A stretch of 64,000 nt of DNA from positions 1 through 64,000 of the forward strand of contig JAEZJV010000006.1 of assembly GCA_023415635.1 (NCBI GenBank), in the 5' to 3' direction. Each line of letters starts with the position of its first letter. The stretch's first letter is position 1. This document shows, in pieces, positions 34,142 to 43,463 of the stretch. Origin of the DNA: Bacillota bacterium. Its GTDB lineage: Bacteria > Bacillota > Clostridia > Lachnospirales > Lachnospiraceae. The notes beneath the pieces were generated by a model. That model ran no database searches. It saw only the letters and a program-made list of their open reading frames with translations, and was not told where the DNA came from. A program made the position numbers and the translations under genes.

Positions 34142-34636
34142 TTACAGCGTCCAGTCACAGCCCTTCGTAAGCTCAGCGGCAAAAACCTCAAGCCCTGCCC
34201 GGTCCTCTTCATCGAAGCGGTTGATAAGAGGGCTGTCAATGTCCAGAACTCCTAGGATGGTATCTTCGAGGTGCAGGGGGATGACAATCTCGGAACGGGA
34301 AGCACTATCGCAGGCAATATGTCCCGGAAAATCATGGACGTCCCGAACCAGAAGGGTCCTAGCCTCTGCAACCGCAGTTCCGCAGACACCCTTGCCGATT
34401 GGAATATGGATACAGGCAGGCTTACCCTGGAAGGGACCCAGAAGCAGCTCTCCCTCCTTCATAAGGTAAAAGCCAGCCCAGTTAATATCCTTTAAAGCCA
34501 GTTTAAGTAAAGCAGAGGCATTGCTGAGATTTGGAAGCACATGAGGCTCTCCATCCAGCATTGCCTTTAACTGTTCTGACAGTAAATGATACATTTCTCT
34601 TTTGTTTTCGGGATATAGATAATCGGTCGTCTGCAT
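34142..34636 (-). CDS. msrC: Free methionine-(R)-sulfoxide reductase (GAF domain)
   Basis: The 164-residue protein is a single GAF domain of the fRMsr type. The three characteristic Cys residues are present in KPACIHIPIGKGVCGTA and HIACD, which serve as catalytic and resolving cysteines. It reduces free Met-R-sulfoxide, protecting against oxidants. It is the last gene of a minus-strand operon with DUF3006 and a ComEC-like hydrolase, 36 bases after the former. Confidence 0.88.
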   Translation of the reverse strand: MQTTDYLYPENKREMYHLLSEQLKAMLDGEPHVLPNLSNASALLKLALKDINWAGFYLMKEGELLLGPFQGKPACIHIPIGKGVCGTAVAEARTLLVRDVHDFPGHIACDSASRSEIVIPLHLEDTILGVLDIDSPLINRFDEEDRAGLEVFAAELTKGCDWTL

Positions 34637-34672
34637 GGTTATTTCCTTTCTTATGTATCTGTAATAATGAAA

Positions 34673-34897
34673 CTACTCTTTTTCCAATAATCTCTTCATC
34701 TTGTCAAGGATACGTCTTTCCCTTACAGTATTTTCTTCCCGGTCCGGCTGAAACATTCCGTCAGCGTCCCGTACCAGACAGTCACCTTCTCTGCAGCCTA
34801 GCGGAAGCTGGTACTTCGGGATTGAGACAGTGGTCTGATCCTCCAGTTCACATATGGCATAATTACCTTCAAAACGGTCAATGGTAAATCTCGTCAT
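34673..34897 (-). CDS. DUF3006 domain-containing small protein
   Basis: The 74-residue protein starts MTRFTIDRFEGNYAICELED, matching the DUF3006 pattern, a small beta-barrel of unknown function that is usually encoded beside ComEC-type metallo-beta-lactamase proteins. That is the case here: the partner gene lies 14 bases upstream on the same strand. TTGGAGG precedes the ATG. Confidence 0.85.
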   Translation of the reverse strand: MTRFTIDRFEGNYAICELEDQTTVSIPKYQLPLGCREGDCLVRDADGMFQPDREENTVRERRILDKMKRLLEKE

Positions 34898-34911
34898 AGG
34901 AAGTCCTCCAA

Positions 34912-35817
34912 TTACTTTAAATCCTTTTCTGTTAATTCATAATTCATTTGATTGACGGAAATCGTATTCCCATCAGTATGAAACACTAGGGTTCCCTGTA
35001 TGTCGGTGCGGTAAAGCTTAATGTTCATCTTATTGATGGTACGGAGCGTCCTTTTATGGGGATGCCCATAATCATTGTCACTTGCAACGCTTAATACCGC
35101 ATATTCCGGATCAACTGCTTTCAGAAATTCCTCACTGGAGCTGTTTGCAGAGCCATGGTGACCGAGCTTGATCACATCTGCCGATAAATCCATATTTTTT
35201 GCCAGCATCTCCTTTTCTGAAAGCGTTTCAGCATCTCCGGTGAAGAGAAAAACGGAATCTCCGTAGCAGAGCCTGATTACGATGCTGTAATTATTCATAT
35301 CCTCATAACTATCTGAATTTGGTGCAAGAATAGTAAAGCTGGCGGAGCCGAGATGATAAAGACTGCCAATCTGGGCCTTGGTAACAGAAAGATTTCTCTT
35401 TTCTATGGTATCCAGTACGTTTTCGTAGGTTTTTGTCGTATGTATGACGTCAGGTAGAAGAATTCTCTCTACCTCATAGGTATTCAGCACCGTATCGAGA
35501 CCGCCGATGTGGTCGCTATGCGGATGTGTTGCAATGACATAATCAAGTTTGGTGATGTGCTGGGAGTCCAGATAATCGGTTATGACGGAGCGATTATTAC
35601 TGTCACCGGCATCAATCAGCATAGCAGAGTTGTCGGCTTCAACCAAAATAGCATCTCCCTGTCCGACATCAATGAAATGAACCTCCATGCTCCCGGCTTT
35701 GTTGACCGTATCGGTAGGGCCTTCCTGCGTAAAGACATAATAAATAATAATGAAAAGTAGTGCAAGAAGGATGATACCAGAGAAATGGTTACGTATTAAT
35801 CTGGCTTTTCTTATCAT
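34912..35817 (-). CDS. ComEC/Rec2-like metallo-beta-lactamase fold hydrolase
   Basis: The 301-residue protein has one N-terminal membrane anchor (about residues 12-30) and then a metallo-beta-lactamase domain: HFIDVGQGDAILVE, LIDAGDS and the metal-binding HPHSDHIGG, with GHHGSANSS further on. It corresponds to the soluble hydrolase domain of the competence protein ComEC without the channel. It lies outside the membrane and may be a nuclease or phosphodiesterase. It heads the operon with DUF3006 and fRMsr. Confidence 0.85.
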   Translation of the reverse strand: MIRKARLIRNHFSGIILLALLFIIIYYVFTQEGPTDTVNKAGSMEVHFIDVGQGDAILVEADNSAMLIDAGDSNNRSVITDYLDSQHITKLDYVIATHPHSDHIGGLDTVLNTYEVERILLPDVIHTTKTYENVLDTIEKRNLSVTKAQIGSLYHLGSASFTILAPNSDSYEDMNNYSIVIRLCYGDSVFLFTGDAETLSEKEMLAKNMDLSADVIKLGHHGSANSSSEEFLKAVDPEYAVLSVASDNDYGHPHKRTLRTINKMNIKLYRTDIQGTLVFHTDGNTISVNQMNYELTEKDLK

Positions 35818-36028
35818 GGGATAGAATTCCTTTCCTTAGAGTTAGGCTACATCAGCCTGTACCTGCTTCCGTTCCTGAAAGAAAATGATTCTATATAACT
35901 ATTATATAGATATACGTTCGGTTTTACAATGTTATAACTTATAATATATAAAGTACAAGGGAAAAGTGCTGTGGCATGCTTTTCAATGGAAATATAATGG
36001 AATATAATCATAGAGAAGGAGTGATCGG

Positions 36029-36583
36029 ATGAGATTATTTACTGCAATTTTATTTGATGATAATATTAAGACTTTTTTATATGATACGGTGCAACGCTTA
36101 GAAGCCAATGCCAGGAGTGGAAGCTTTACTGCTAAGGAGAATCTGCATCTTACCGTGAATTTTATCGGAGAGACGAAGCGTCTTGAGGAGGTAAAGCTCG
36201 CGATGTTACGGGCAGTAAATAGAGCAAGGGCAGAACGCTTTGACCTGTCTATCATGGGTTTTGGCAGCTTCTCACGCCGGGAAGGGGATATCTACTGGGT
36301 AGGTGTTGAGCGGTCAGCTGTGCTTAGTAGAATTCAGAAGGAGTTAGTCAGAGAGCTGAAGGAGGAGGGTTTCTTCGATATCGATGACCGGGAATATAAA
36401 CCGCATCTGACCTTAGGCAGAAGAATTAGAGTTAATCCGGATTTTGACAGGAAGAGCTTTGAAGCTGCCCTTCAGCCGATGAAGATGGAGGTCACCGGGC
36501 TCAGTCTGATGAAATCGGAGAGAATAGATGGAAAGCTGACCTACACAGAGCTTTACCGTATAAGCTTGGAGCAAAAAGAATAA
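36029..36583 (+). CDS. thpR: RNA 2',3'-cyclic phosphodiesterase (ThpR/LigT)
   Basis: The 184-residue protein belongs to the 2H phosphoesterase family, with HLTVNF (about residue 41) and HLTLGRR (about 130) as the paired catalytic HxT motifs. It opens 2',3'-cyclic phosphate ends of RNA. AGAAGGAG precedes the ATG. It ends 162 bases before uvrB, with an SOS-type promoter in between, so it is not part of the uvr transcript. Confidence 0.9.
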   Translation: MRLFTAILFDDNIKTFLYDTVQRLEANARSGSFTAKENLHLTVNFIGETKRLEEVKLAMLRAVNRARAERFDLSIMGFGSFSRREGDIYWVGVERSAVLSRIQKELVRELKEEGFFDIDDREYKPHLTLGRRIRVNPDFDRKSFEAALQPMKMEVTGLSLMKSERIDGKLTYTELYRISLEQKE

Positions 36584-36622
36584 GGAGATTATCGTAGAGT
36601 CATGGAGATTGCACCAAAAAAT

Positions 36623-36636
36623 AGAACAAACATTCG
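36623..36636 (+). promoter_or_regulatory. Candidate LexA (SOS) box upstream of uvrB
   Basis: GAAC-AAAC-ATTC, flanked by A and G, differs at one base from the Gram-positive SOS core GAAC-N4-GTTC. It sits nine bases upstream of the -35 of a good promoter for uvrB, a classic SOS gene. Confidence 0.55.
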
Positions 36637-36644
36637 AAAATATA

Positions 36645-36673
36645 TTGATTTTACATTCCTGCTATGTTATAAT
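36645..36673 (+). promoter_or_regulatory. Promoter of uvrBA
   Basis: TTGATT (36645-36650), a 17-base spacer and a perfect TATAAT (36668-36673) lie 71 bases before the uvrB start codon. Confidence 0.8.
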
Positions 36674-36744
36674 AATTTTCGTTATATATCATGGAAGGAA
36701 TTGTCTGCTGGTGTGAATAGAGAGCAGCTAGGAGGTATGCTTGT

Positions 36745-38730
36745 ATGGAGTTTAAATTATCATCAGAGTATAAGCCGACCGGTGATCAACCGGAGGCAAT
36801 CAGTGCACTTGTAGAAGGATTTCGAAGCGGTAATCAATGCGAGACACTGCTCGGTGTAACCGGTTCCGGTAAGACCTTTACGATGGCCAATGTGATTAAT
36901 CAGCTTCAGAAGCCGACCCTCATCATCGCTCATAACAAGACACTGGCAGCTCAGCTGTATGGTGAGTTCAAGGAGTTCTTTCCAGAGAACGCGGTGGAAT
37001 ATTTCGTCAGCTACTATGACTATTATCAGCCGGAGGCATATGTACCGTCGACGGATACTTATATAGAGAAGGATTCCTCCATCAATGATGAGATTGATAA
37101 GCTGAGGCATTCGGCAACGGCGGCGTTATCCGAAAGAACAGATGTCATCATCGTTGCGAGTGTTTCCTGTATTTACGGCCTGGGAAGTCCTATTGATTAC
37201 CAGGACATGGTGATTTCTCTCAGACCGGGCATGGTAAGGGACCGGGATGAGATATTGAAGAAATTGATTGCGATACAGTATGACAGGAACGACATGGATT
37301 TCAAGAGGGGTACCTTTCGGGTGCGCGGAGATGTGGTAGAGATCTTTCCTGCTTATTCGGGGGAGATTGCGGTCCGCATTGAGTTTTTTGGTGATGAGGT
37401 GGAGCGCATTCTGGAGATCGATACCCTGACAGGGGAGATTAAAGGCATTCTTGAGCACATTGCTATCTTTCCTGCCTCCCATTATGTTGTTGCTCCCGAT
37501 AAGATGGAGAGAGCCATCCAATATATTGAAGAGGAAATGATCGAAAGAGTAAAATACTTCAAGAGTGAGGACAAGCTCCTGGAGGCCCAGAGGATATCGG
37601 AAAGAACTAATTTCGACATAGAGATGATGAGAGAGACGGGTTTTTGTTCCGGAATTGAGAATTACTCCAGACACTTAACCGGACTTGAGCCTGGAAGTCC
37701 TCCTCACACCTTGATGGATTATTTCCCGGAGGATTTTCTGATCATCATAGACGAGTCCCATATCACCCTGCCGCAAATCAGAGGAATGTATGCGGGCGAC
37801 CGTTCTAGAAAGAGTACACTGGTAGACTATGGTTTTCGTCTGCCCTCGGCTTTGGATAACAGACCGTTGAATTTTGAAGAATTTGAAAGTAAGATCAGCC
37901 AGATCCTGTTTGTGTCAGCTACTCCCTCTGTGTATGAGAGAGAGCATGAGCTGCTCCGGGTGGAACAGGTGATACGACCGACAGGACTTTTAGATCCCGA
38001 AGTGGAGGTCAGACCGGTGACAGGTCAGATTGATGATCTTCTGGGTGAGATAAAAAAGGAGATCGCTAAAAAGTATAAGGTACTGGTTACCACTTTGACA
38101 AAGAAGATGGCAGAAGATCTGACAACCTTTCTCAGAGAAGTCGGAATCCGCGTTAAATACCTTCATTCCGATATTGATACCTTGGAACGTGCGGAAATCA
38201 TTCGTGACATGCGTATGGATTTATTTGATGTTCTTGTAGGCATCAATCTGCTCAGAGAGGGACTTGATATACCGGAGATTGGTCTGGTAGCTATTCTGGA
38301 TGCGGATAAGGAAGGTTTCCTGAGATCCGAGACCTCCTTGATTCAGACGATTGGCCGTGCAGCCCGTAATGCGGACGGACATGTAGTCATGTATGCGGAT
38401 CATATCACAGATTCCATGCGGAAGGCAATTACCGAGACCAATCGAAGAAGGCTGATACAACAGGAATATAACGAGGCCAACGGTATTACACCGACAACAA
38501 TCAAGAAGAAGGTTCGAGATTTGATCAGTATATCGAAGAAGGCTGATAAGAATATCAATGATATAGAGAAGGATATGGAATCCATGTCACGAAAGGAGCT
38601 GGAGGAACTGGTCAGGACAGTCACCAAGCAGATGCATACTGCAGCTGCGGAGCTGAACTTCGAACTGGCGGCACAGCTGCGTGATAAGATGGTGGAATTA
38701 AAGAAACAGCTGCAGGACACAGTAAAATAA
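36745..38730 (+). CDS. uvrB: Excinuclease ABC subunit B
   Basis: The 661-residue helicase-like protein has the Walker A GVTGSGKTFTMA (about residue 37), the beta-hairpin YYDYYQPEAYVP that locks damaged DNA, helicase motif DESH, and the C-terminal UVR motif that binds UvrC. It verifies lesions delivered by UvrA in nucleotide excision repair. TAGGAGG precedes the ATG. uvrA follows after 68 bases on the same strand. Confidence 0.98.
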   Translation: MEFKLSSEYKPTGDQPEAISALVEGFRSGNQCETLLGVTGSGKTFTMANVINQLQKPTLIIAHNKTLAAQLYGEFKEFFPENAVEYFVSYYDYYQPEAYVPSTDTYIEKDSSINDEIDKLRHSATAALSERTDVIIVASVSCIYGLGSPIDYQDMVISLRPGMVRDRDEILKKLIAIQYDRNDMDFKRGTFRVRGDVVEIFPAYSGEIAVRIEFFGDEVERILEIDTLTGEIKGILEHIAIFPASHYVVAPDKMERAIQYIEEEMIERVKYFKSEDKLLEAQRISERTNFDIEMMRETGFCSGIENYSRHLTGLEPGSPPHTLMDYFPEDFLIIIDESHITLPQIRGMYAGDRSRKSTLVDYGFRLPSALDNRPLNFEEFESKISQILFVSATPSVYEREHELLRVEQVIRPTGLLDPEVEVRPVTGQIDDLLGEIKKEIAKKYKVLVTTLTKKMAEDLTTFLREVGIRVKYLHSDIDTLERAEIIRDMRMDLFDVLVGINLLREGLDIPEIGLVAILDADKEGFLRSETSLIQTIGRAARNADGHVVMYADHITDSMRKAITETNRRRLIQQEYNEANGITPTTIKKKVRDLISISKKADKNINDIEKDMESMSRKELEELVRTVTKQMHTAAAELNFELAAQLRDKMVELKKQLQDTVK

Positions 38731-38798
38731 GTTAAGTAGAGGGGCCTCTGAACAGAGCCCCCTTATCATAAAATAATATGAGTTTTGTAGGAGAAGCT

Positions 38799-41648
38799 AT
38801 GTCTGAAAAAAAGAATTATATTAGAATCAGAGGTGCGAAGGAGAATAATCTAAAGGATCTTAATGTAGATATTCCCAGAGATCAGTTTGTCGTATTGACT
38901 GGACTAAGTGGCTCCGGCAAGTCTTCTCTGGCCTTCGATACAATTTATGCAGAGGGGCAGAGACGCTATATGGAGTCACTTTCCTCTTATGCAAGGCAAT
39001 TCCTTGGGCAGATGGAGAAACCGAATGTGGAGAGTATAGAAGGGCTGCCACCTGCTATTTCCATAGATCAGAAGTCTACCAACCGCAATCCTCGTTCCAC
39101 AGTAGGGACCGTAACGGAGATTTATGATTACTTCCGATTGCTTTATGCCAGAATTGGTATTCCTCACTGTCCTTCGTGCGGTAAGGAGATCAGGAAGCAG
39201 ACTGTAGACCAGATGGTGGATGAGATTATGAGTCTTCCTCAGGGTACCAAGATACAACTTATGGCTCCGGTGGTAAGGGGACGTAAGGGCGAACATGTGA
39301 AGCTGTTTGATCAGGCGAAGAGAAGCGGTTATGTCAGAGTCAGGGTAGATGGTGTACTTTACGAACTGACGGAAGAGATCAAGCTGGAGAAGAATAACAA
39401 GCATAATATTGAAATTATTGTAGACCGACTTGTTGTAAAGGAAGGAATTGAACAGAGACTTACCGATTCCATTGAAAATGTTCTCAAACTGGCAGAAGGA
39501 CTATTATATGTCGATATCATAGACCGAGAGCAGATGACCTTCAGTCAGAGCTTCTCATGCCCTGACTGCGGTATCAGTATTGATGAGATTGAACCGAGAA
39601 ATTTCTCCTTTAATAACCCCTTTGGTGCCTGTCCGGAATGTCATGGCATTGGTGTTAAGATGGAATTCTCGGAAGAGCTTTTAATCGGTGATACAAGTAA
39701 GAGCATCATCGACGGAGCTGTAGCGGCGCCCGGCTGGCAGTCTGTGACGGATAAAGGCAGTTATTCCAGATGCATCATGGATGCCCTTGCGAAGGAATAT
39801 CATTTTGACCTGGATACTCCTTATGAGAAATTATCCGAGGAGGTCCGCCATATGTTCATCTATGGTACGGATGGTAAATCGGTGAAGGTACATTACCGCG
39901 GGCAGCGCGGTGTCGGAGTCTATGATGTGGTTTTCGAAGGCTTGATTCGGAATGTGGAGCGGCGTTACCGTGAAACAGGTTCAGAATCAGCAAAACAGGA
40001 TTATGAAAGCTTCATGCTGACCACTCCCTGTAGCGAATGTAAGGGAAAGAGGCTGAAGAAGGAAGCTTTGGCAGTGACCGTCGGAGATAAGAATATCGCA
40101 GAGTTAACAGAGTATTCCATACGAGAGCTTGCTGCTTTTATGCGAGAGCTTCAGCTTACCAGTATGCAGCTAAAAATCGGAGAATTGGTACTGAAGGAAA
40201 TCAGAGCCCGAATTAACTTTCTGATTGATGTGGGCTTGGAATATCTAACCTTGGCCCGGGCGACGGGAAGCTTATCAGGAGGAGAATCACAGCGAATTCG
40301 TCTGGCTACCCAAATTGGTTCAGGACTAGTCGGAGTCGCTTATATTCTGGATGAGCCCAGTATCGGTCTTCATCAGAGGGATAACGACAAGCTATTAAAG
40401 ACGCTCAAGAATCTGAAGGATTTAGGAAACACCTTAATTGTTGTGGAGCATGATGAGGATACCATGTTTGCTGCGGACTATATTGTTGATATCGGACCCG
40501 GCGCCGGTGAGCACGGCGGAGAGGTTATTGCTGAGGGAACAGCAGAGGATATCATGAATACGGAGGGGTCTATTACCGGTGCTTATTTGAGCGGAAGACT
40601 CATGATACCTGTTCCGAAGAAGAGACGTAAGCCAAGCGGTTATCTTTCCATTATCGGAGCCGCCGAAAACAATCTCAAGAATATCAATGTGGACATACCT
40701 CTGGGAATTATGACCTGCATTACCGGTGTATCCGGTTCAGGCAAGAGCTCGCTTATTACTGAAATTCTATATAAAAGACTGGCAAGGGATTTAAACCGCG
40801 CACGTACAATTCCCGGAAAGCATAAAAATATGGTCGGTATTGAACAGCTGGATAAGGTTATTGATATAGACCAATCTCCCATCGGAAGAACCCCGAGATC
40901 TAATCCGGCTACCTATACCGGTGTATTTGACCAGATCAGGGAGCTGTTTGCAGCAACCCAGGATGCAAAGATGCGAGGGTACTCAAAAGGGAGATTCAGC
41001 TTTAACGTAAAGGGAGGACGCTGTGAGGCATGTAACGGAGATGGAATCCTCAAGATTGAGATGAACTTCCTACCCGATATATATGTACCCTGTGAGGTCT
41101 GCGGAGGTAAGAGATATAATCGGGAGACACTGGAGGTCCGCTATAAGGGCAAGAATATTTATGAGGTTCTCGATATGACGATTGAGGAAGCAGTTCATTT
41201 CTTTGAAAATGTTCCTTCCATCCGTCGAAAGATTGAGACTATGAATGACGTGGGATTATCCTATTTAAGGCTCGGGCATCCTTCAACCTCTATGTCAGGC
41301 GGAGAAGCTCAGAGAATTAAGCTGGCTACGGAGCTCAGCAAGCGGAGTACAGGCAAGACAATTTATATTCTGGATGAGCCGACAACAGGACTTCATTTTG
41401 CGGATGTTCATAAATTGATAGAAATACTCCGAAGATTCTCGGATACAGGCAACACGGTGGTAGTAATTGAACATAATCTGGATGTAATCAAGACAGCAGA
41501 TTATATTATAGATATCGGTCCGGAGGGTGGAGATAAGGGCGGTACTGTGATTGCCAAGGGGACACCGGAGGAAATTGCAAAGAACCCGAATTCCTATACC
41601 GGCCATTATGTCAAGAAGTATCTGAGCCAGGTCCAGAAGGTAAAATAG
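38799..41648 (+). CDS. uvrA: Excinuclease ABC subunit A
   Basis: The 949-residue ABC ATPase has two nucleotide-binding modules. Walker A motifs are GLSGSGKSS (about residue 35) and GVSGSGKSS (about 640); signature motifs are LSGGESQRIRLA and MSGGEAQRIKLA. Zinc-binding CxxC pairs occur at CPSCG, CPDCG/CPECHG and CEACNG/CEVCGG. It recognises DNA lesions. The ATG at 38799 follows TAGGAG; the ATG at 38778 in the same frame lacks a site and adds seven residues. A GC-rich hairpin (38742-38762) lies between uvrB and uvrA but has no T tract. Confidence 0.98.
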   Translation: MSEKKNYIRIRGAKENNLKDLNVDIPRDQFVVLTGLSGSGKSSLAFDTIYAEGQRRYMESLSSYARQFLGQMEKPNVESIEGLPPAISIDQKSTNRNPRSTVGTVTEIYDYFRLLYARIGIPHCPSCGKEIRKQTVDQMVDEIMSLPQGTKIQLMAPVVRGRKGEHVKLFDQAKRSGYVRVRVDGVLYELTEEIKLEKNNKHNIEIIVDRLVVKEGIEQRLTDSIENVLKLAEGLLYVDIIDREQMTFSQSFSCPDCGISIDEIEPRNFSFNNPFGACPECHGIGVKMEFSEELLIGDTSKSIIDGAVAAPGWQSVTDKGSYSRCIMDALAKEYHFDLDTPYEKLSEEVRHMFIYGTDGKSVKVHYRGQRGVGVYDVVFEGLIRNVERRYRETGSESAKQDYESFMLTTPCSECKGKRLKKEALAVTVGDKNIAELTEYSIRELAAFMRELQLTSMQLKIGELVLKEIRARINFLIDVGLEYLTLARATGSLSGGESQRIRLATQIGSGLVGVAYILDEPSIGLHQRDNDKLLKTLKNLKDLGNTLIVVEHDEDTMFAADYIVDIGPGAGEHGGEVIAEGTAEDIMNTEGSITGAYLSGRLMIPVPKKRRKPSGYLSIIGAAENNLKNINVDIPLGIMTCITGVSGSGKSSLITEILYKRLARDLNRARTIPGKHKNMVGIEQLDKVIDIDQSPIGRTPRSNPATYTGVFDQIRELFAATQDAKMRGYSKGRFSFNVKGGRCEACNGDGILKIEMNFLPDIYVPCEVCGGKRYNRETLEVRYKGKNIYEVLDMTIEEAVHFFENVPSIRRKIETMNDVGLSYLRLGHPSTSMSGGEAQRIKLATELSKRSTGKTIYILDEPTTGLHFADVHKLIEILRRFSDTGNTVVVIEHNLDVIKTADYIIDIGPEGGDKGGTVIAKGTPEEIAKNPNSYTGHYVKKYLSQVQKVK

Positions 41649-41723
41649 TATCAGAAGGAGAAATTATAAGAAGCGGGGTAATAAAAAGAAGAATATAGAA
41701 TAGATGAATAATAGATATAGATA

Positions 41724-41803
41724 AGAAGATAAACGGATAAAAGATTAACAGATAGAAAGATTAACAGATAGAAAGATAAACAGATAGAAAGATGAATAGA
41801 TAA
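41724..41803 (+). repeat. Tandem repeat of a 16-base unit, five copies
   Basis: The unit AAAGATTAACAGATAG is present at 41740-41755 and 41756-41771 exactly, at 41772-41787 with one change, and in degenerate form on both sides (41724-41739 and 41788-41803). The whole spacer 41650-41835 between uvrA and the nucleotidase gene is purine/AT rich on this strand. No gene or terminator is visible in it. Confidence 0.8.
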
Positions 41804-41861
41804 GGCGGATAAAAGAAAAAAGAAAAGTACAAGAAGATTATTGATCTGTGGAGGGAATCAG

Positions 41862-42443
41862 ATGGAGAACAGCTTCTATGCGATGATATCGAGGATGAAA
41901 TATATTGAACGCTGGTCCTTGATGAGAAATTCTATTTCTGAAAACATCAGCGAGCATTCCTTGGAGGTAAGTATACTTGCACATTCTCTGGCAATTATCA
42001 GGAATGAACGACTAGGTGGAGGTTTAAATGCCGAGAAGGCTGCACTGATCGGTATTTATCATGATGCGACAGAGATTATTACCGGTGATATGCCGACACC
42101 TATCAAATATTTTAATGAGAATATACAGGGTGCCTTTAAAGCAGTGGAGCATGTGGCCGCCGAGCGTCTGCTTCTGATGCTTCCCGAAGATATCCGAGCA
42201 AGCTATGAAGCTGTCTTTTTCCCTCAGGAAGGAGAGGAATATCTGTGGAAGCTGGTGAAGGCAGCCGATAAGCTTTCCGCATTGATTAAATGTATAGAAG
42301 AGCGAAAGGCAGGTAATTCGGAGTTTCGTAGTGCAGAAAAGTCACTTCGTGAAATATTAATTGCTATGAAGCTGCAGGAAGTGGACATCTTCATGACGGA
42401 ATTTCTACCGGCATATGATAAAACTCTGGATGAATTAAATTGA
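41862..42443 (+). CDS. yfbR: YfbR-like 5'-deoxynucleotidase (HD domain)
   Basis: The 193-residue HD-domain protein matches YfbR: SEHSLEVSILAH provides the first His, YHDATEIITGDMPTPIKY the HD pair and the family-specific tail, and KAADKLSA the last Asp. YfbR dephosphorylates dNMPs, balancing nucleotide pools. The ATG at 41862 follows GGAGGG. It ends 32 bases before the aldo/keto reductase gene. Confidence 0.9.
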   Translation: MENSFYAMISRMKYIERWSLMRNSISENISEHSLEVSILAHSLAIIRNERLGGGLNAEKAALIGIYHDATEIITGDMPTPIKYFNENIQGAFKAVEHVAAERLLLMLPEDIRASYEAVFFPQEGEEYLWKLVKAADKLSALIKCIEERKAGNSEFRSAEKSLREILIAMKLQEVDIFMTEFLPAYDKTLDELN

Positions 42444-42475
42444 TACATTGTGAGGAGAAAGGGAAGTGACCTACC

Positions 42476-43396
42476 ATGAAATATATAACACCGACACATT
42501 CGGATTGCAAGGTTTCTAATATTATCATGGGCTGTATGAGAATCAACAGCTTATCGGAGAAGGAATTGAACCTTCTGTTTCACACAGCCTTAGAGGAGGG
42601 GATCAATTTCTTTGATCATGCTGATATTTACGGTGGCGGGGAATGTGAACGCCATTTTGCTTCAGCTGTTCAGATGAATTCTACACTTCGCGAGAAACTG
42701 ATACTTCAAAGTAAATGCGGAATTCGTAACGGTTTTTATGATTTTTCAAGAGAACATATCCTAGATAGTGTAGATAATATTCTTAAGCGGTTGCAGACAG
42801 ATTACCTTGATTTTCTCCTACTGCACAGACCCGATACCCTGATGGAGCCGGAGGAGGTTGCAGAGGCATTCCAGAGCTTATTAAAGCAGGGAAAGGTAAG
42901 ACAATTTGGTGTATCCAATTTTAATCCGATGCAGATTGAGCTGCTCCAAAAGTATTTCTCAGAGCACCTGGTATTTAACCAGCTACAGTTTAGTTTGGCA
43001 CATACCCTCATGATAGACAGCAGCTTGACGGTAAATATGCATACCCCCCAGAGTGTCAATTATGAAGGCAGTGTATTGGAGTATTGCCGTCTGAACGGTA
43101 TTTCGATCCAGGCCTGGTCTCCATTCCAGAAGGGCTTTTTCGAAGGACTCTTCCTGGGTGACACCTCACAATACGCCAGACTGAATGAAGTGATTAATCG
43201 AATTGCTTTAAAATACGGAGTAACCGATATGGCAGTCGCAGTTGGCTGGATTACCAGACATCCTGCCAATATTTCTGTTATCCTTGGGACCACGAATATA
43301 AAGCGGCTGAAGGAAGCCTGCAAGGGTTCAAGCCTGCCATTGACCAGGGAAGAATGGTATGAATTATACAAAGCGGCAGGAAATATACTGCCATAA
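42476..43396 (+). CDS. Aldo/keto reductase (YdhF-like)
   Basis: The 306-residue barrel has the catalytic tetrad in FFDHADIYGGGE (Asp, Tyr), LQSKCGI (Lys) and LLLHRPD (His), and the NADPH-binding VILGTTNIKRLKEA near the end. The closest family pattern is E. coli YdhF. The substrate is unknown. GTGAGGAG lies further upstream than usual, so the start is probable but not certain. Confidence 0.88.
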   Translation: MKYITPTHSDCKVSNIIMGCMRINSLSEKELNLLFHTALEEGINFFDHADIYGGGECERHFASAVQMNSTLREKLILQSKCGIRNGFYDFSREHILDSVDNILKRLQTDYLDFLLLHRPDTLMEPEEVAEAFQSLLKQGKVRQFGVSNFNPMQIELLQKYFSEHLVFNQLQFSLAHTLMIDSSLTVNMHTPQSVNYEGSVLEYCRLNGISIQAWSPFQKGFFEGLFLGDTSQYARLNEVINRIALKYGVTDMAVAVGWITRHPANISVILGTTNIKRLKEACKGSSLPLTREEWYELYKAAGNILP

Positions 43397-43463
43397 GTTA
43401 AAAAAGTTATTCGGGATTGACTAAATATTCCATTACTTATAATCGCGATGAAGGAGGAAGCAG

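Noticed and set aside
36602..36814. Frame upstream of and overlapping uvrB
   Set aside because: It contains the uvrB promoter and SOS box and overlaps the uvrB start in another frame, with no ribosome-binding site.
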